Below, in pieces: positions 32,089-34,228 of a stretch of 34,228 nucleotides of DNA. A program made the position numbers and the translations under genes. Positions within the stretch are counted from its first letter, which is position 1. The number at the start of each line of letters is the position of its first letter. The notes below the pieces were generated by a model. The model had not been told where the DNA came from. It searched no databases and saw only the letters and a list, made by a program, of their open reading frames with translations. The stretch spans positions 1 through 34,228 of the IMG/VR virus record IMGVR_UViG_3300017989_000277; one strand, written 5' to 3'. This DNA is from a virus.

Positions 32089-32340
32089 ATGACGAAGCCG
32101 ATTCCAATCCAGCTGACAGACGAGCAGAACGATGCAATGATACACCTCGCGCAGCAGGTGAACGAAGACTTTGCCGTTGACGAGCCCGGCATGGTGCTCG
32201 CGCAGGTCTTCCCCGAGGATCCGGACGACCCCGTCTCATCTCCGAAGCGACGTACGATGCAGGTATTCTATCTGCCGTACGAAGATGCGCGCGTCCTCCA
32301 GCGCGTCGTCCATCTGATGCTCCAGCACGGCGAGGGCTGA
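32089..32340 (+). CDS. Small acidic unknown protein
   Basis: 83 residues with AGAGGAG upstream. Two helices flank an acidic, Pro-rich loop ('VFPEDPDDPVSSP'). The C-terminus ('PYEDARVLQRVVHLMLQHGE') is amphipathic. No family recognised. TGATG overlap with the nuclease start suggests a partner of the recombination module. Confidence 0.55.
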   Translation: MTKPIPIQLTDEQNDAMIHLAQQVNEDFAVDEPGMVLAQVFPEDPDDPVSSPKRRTMQVFYLPYEDARVLQRVVHLMLQHGEG

Positions 32341-33194
32341 TGACGCTCGAGATGGTCAGCGCGTCCCAGGTAGGGACGTTCTCGCGGTGTCCTTACCAGT
32401 GGTATCGGATCTACCCCTGCGGCGAGCGCCTGCCTCCTGGTGTGGCCGCGCCAACAGGAAGCGGGGTTCACAAGGGCGCGGAGGTCAACCACAAACAGAA
32501 GGTAACGACCGGGGTCGATCTTCCTGTCGGCGACGTGCTGGACGCGGCGAGAGATGAGTACGATCGCCGCATCCGTCGGGGAGTATTCCTCACCCGCGAG
32601 GACCAGACGCGGAAGGCCAAGGTTCTCGGCGAGGGGCTCGACCGCACGGTACGGATGGCCCGCGTCTACCACTCCGAGATCGCCCCGCTGATCCAGCCGG
32701 CGACCGTCGAGGAACACCTGGTCATCGAGCCCGACGATACCGACGGCGTTGCGATCCAGGGGTACATCGACTGCACCACGCCGGACGGCACGGTCATCGA
32801 CCTGAAGACTGCGAGCAAGGCGTGGGCCGCTGGGCGCGTGGAAAAGGAGGCCCAGCCGACCGTCTACTCGAAGCTGTACGAGGCGCAGCACGGCCGGCCG
32901 CCGGAGCGGTTTCGGTTCGAGGTGGTGGTCGGCACGAAGACCAAGGAGTACCGTCAGGGCGACAAGTTCCTGACGACCAAGCGGAACGAGCACGACTGGG
33001 CGGCGTTCGCGGCGCGCGTGAGGACGATGGCGCGGATGGTCAAGGCGGGCATCTTCCCGCCGGCCGACCCGGGGTCGTGGATCTGCTCGCCGCAGCACTG
33101 CGGCTTCTTTACGACCTGCCCGTACCAGTCGCGGCGGGTCATCGCACAGGTGCTCGCTCCGAGGGACGAGCAAGGAGGGAACGATGGCCGATAG
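32340..33194 (+). CDS. PD-(D/E)XK nuclease with Fe-S cluster motif (Cas4/AddB-like)
   Basis: 284 residues. The nuclease motifs are visible: H44 in 'GSGVHKGAEVNHK', D144 in 'AIQGYIDCTT', D154 and K156 in 'TVIDLKTASK', and Q172 in 'EAQPTVYSKLYEAQH'. Four Cys at 17, 249, 254 and 260 ('FSRCPYQWY', 'WICSPQHCGFFTTCPY') are spaced as the 4Fe-4S cluster of Cas4/AddB-type exonucleases. It probably resects DNA ends. The next gene, overlapping its stop by 11 nt, is the likely annealing partner. Confidence 0.85.
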   Translation: MTLEMVSASQVGTFSRCPYQWYRIYPCGERLPPGVAAPTGSGVHKGAEVNHKQKVTTGVDLPVGDVLDAARDEYDRRIRRGVFLTREDQTRKAKVLGEGLDRTVRMARVYHSEIAPLIQPATVEEHLVIEPDDTDGVAIQGYIDCTTPDGTVIDLKTASKAWAAGRVEKEAQPTVYSKLYEAQHGRPPERFRFEVVVGTKTKEYRQGDKFLTTKRNEHDWAAFAARVRTMARMVKAGIFPPADPGSWICSPQHCGFFTTCPYQSRRVIAQVLAPRDEQGGNDGR

Positions 33195-34228
33195 CTACGA
33201 CGACGTCCCGGTGACGGACGAAACCACCCTGGCCCAGGCGCCGCAGCAGGCGATGGGCCCGACAGCGCCGCAGCCGTTCGGCGGGATCCAACTCGACGCC
33301 AACGCCGCCCGCGGGGTCGCCGAGGTTCTCGGCGCCATCTCTGTCGCTCGGAGCGTCGGCCGGGACGAGGTCCAGGTGTGGAGCGAGGTCCGCCGGATGA
33401 CCAAGCGCAAGCGGCTCGCCGAGCGGGGGCTCTACGCCTACTATCGAAAAAAGCAACTTATTGAGGGTCCGAGTGTGGACCTCATCGAGCAGGTCGCCAG
33501 GGCCTACGGTCACATCCGTGCTGGGTGGCGCGAGCTGGAGCGCAACGACAAGGAGGCGAAGGTCGAGTGCTACGCGTGGGACATGTACACCAACACACAC
33601 GCGACACGACAGATCGTCGTCCCGTTCCGGCGGGACAAGCGTGGCGCGGTGGGCGGCGTCGAGGTGACCGAGCAGCGTGACCGCTACGAGCTGATGGCCA
33701 ACAACGCAGCGCGGCGGATGCGCGCCTGCATCGAGCAGCTGCTCCCCGCGGACCTCGTCGACGAGGCGGTCGACGGGGTAAAGCGCACCCTGGAGAATGG
33801 CGACGGGTTGCCGTTCAAGGACCGTGTACGCGAGATGCTCCTCGCGTTCGAGGAGCACTACGGCGTCCGCCAGCAGGACCTCGAGGCGCGACTCGGTCAC
33901 ACCATCGACGCGCTGGTCCCCGCGCAGCTCGTCACACTCCGGTCGGCCTTCAACGCCATGAAGGCCGGGGCGAACCCGCAGGAGATGTTCCCGCGAGCCG
34001 CGGTCGCCCGTCAGGAGGCCACAGGAGGCGATTCTACGCCCTCCAAGGAGCCGACCCCCAAGGGGCTGACCGAGGAGGAGCCGCCAGAGGACGCCCCGGT
34101 GTCGCCAGCCTCGCAGCCATCAGAGGACGACGCCTCCGAGCCGGCGCAGAGCAAGGGCCCCGCAGATGATCCCCAGGACGCTCCGCCGAGCGATACCGTA
34201 ACGGACGGTTGCGGTATTGACGACGGCG
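33184..34228 (+). CDS. Putative DNA-annealing/recombination protein (3' end outside window)
   Basis: 348 residues to the window edge, with AAGGAGGG before ATG 33184. Conserved segments are 'RDEVQVWSEVRRMTKRKRLA', 'GLYAYYRKKQLIEGPSVDLI', 'EQVARAYGHIRAGWRELERN', 'AYAWDMYTNTHATRQIVVPF'-type (here CYAWDMYTNTHATRQIVVPF), and 'RDRYELMANNAARRMRACIE'. These occur in a phage family found beside exonucleases. The annealing (RecT-like) role is my inference from context. The last 70 residues are Pro/Glu/Asp-rich and disordered. Confidence 0.6.
   Translation, partial: MADSYDDVPVTDETTLAQAPQQAMGPTAPQPFGGIQLDANAARGVAEVLGAISVARSVGRDEVQVWSEVRRMTKRKRLAERGLYAYYRKKQLIEGPSVDLIEQVARAYGHIRAGWRELERNDKEAKVECYAWDMYTNTHATRQIVVPFRRDKRGAVGGVEVTEQRDRYELMANNAARRMRACIEQLLPADLVDEAVDGVKRTLENGDGLPFKDRVREMLLAFEEHYGVRQQDLEARLGHTIDALVPAQLVTLRSAFNAMKAGANPQEMFPRAAVARQEATGGDSTPSKEPTPKGLTEEEPPEDAPVSPASQPSEDDASEPAQSKGPADDPQDAPPSDTVTDGCGIDDG

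Noticed and set aside
1-34228. CRISPR arrays, insertion sequences, transposases or an integrase
   Set aside because: No spaced identical repeats, no inverted-repeat-bounded transposase and no integrase-like protein are seen.

Overview
The window is a 34 kb stretch of a tailed-phage genome (or a phage-like element), GC-rich, with every gene I accept on the + strand. Genes are tightly packed, often with ATGA, GTGA or TGATG start/stop overlaps, and have strong GGAGG-type ribosome binding sites. A sheath, tube, tape measure, gp25-like wedge, J-like wedge and gpI-like protein show a contractile-tail (myovirus) virion. Near-consensus sigma-70 promoters (TTGACA, 16-17 bp, TATAAT-like) and Shine-Dalgarno sites point to a bacterial host. 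The host cannot be named from the sequence. No integrase, terminase or capsid gene lies in the window.

Layout. Positions 1-1383 hold the end of one lectin-like gene and a second complete one. Positions 1393-4971 hold head-tail connector and tail-completion proteins. Positions 5071-11372 hold the tail sheath, tail tube, a tail assembly chaperone with a probable -1 frameshift product, and the tape measure. Positions 11376-16945 hold the baseplate: a CIS-tube/Afp7-like adaptor, a small gp53/LysM-like protein, a gpD/gp27-like hub, a gpV/gp5-like spike, an unknown helical protein, a gp25-like wedge and a J-like wedge protein. Positions 16945-26415 hold adsorption proteins: a carbohydrate-binding-module protein, LamG-like lectins, a gpI-like protein and a long Cys-rich fibre. 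A coiled-coil membrane protein (26432-26953) and two more fibre or decoration proteins (27075-28745) close the late block, followed by a terminator-like hairpin at 28818-28841.

From 28914 the character changes to small early-type genes. Three near-consensus sigma-70 promoters with upstream A-tracts drive genes that share a leader of the form GGGCAACA..CGAGGAGG. The products are a DUF6573 protein, an endonuclease V-like protein, several zinc-ribbon or unknown small proteins, a complete stand-alone CheY-like response regulator, a Cro/C1-type HTH protein, a PD-(D/E)XK Fe-S nuclease, and the start of a putative annealing or recombination protein.

The most interesting signals are: (1) an approximately 75-residue beta-rich domain copied into at least four structural genes, and inserted inside itself in two of them; (2) a phage-encoded response regulator that keeps all its catalytic residues; (3) the shared promoter and leader architecture of the early genes; (4) a -1 frameshift in the tail chaperone; and (5) a tRNA-like acceptor/T-arm minihelix between two early genes.
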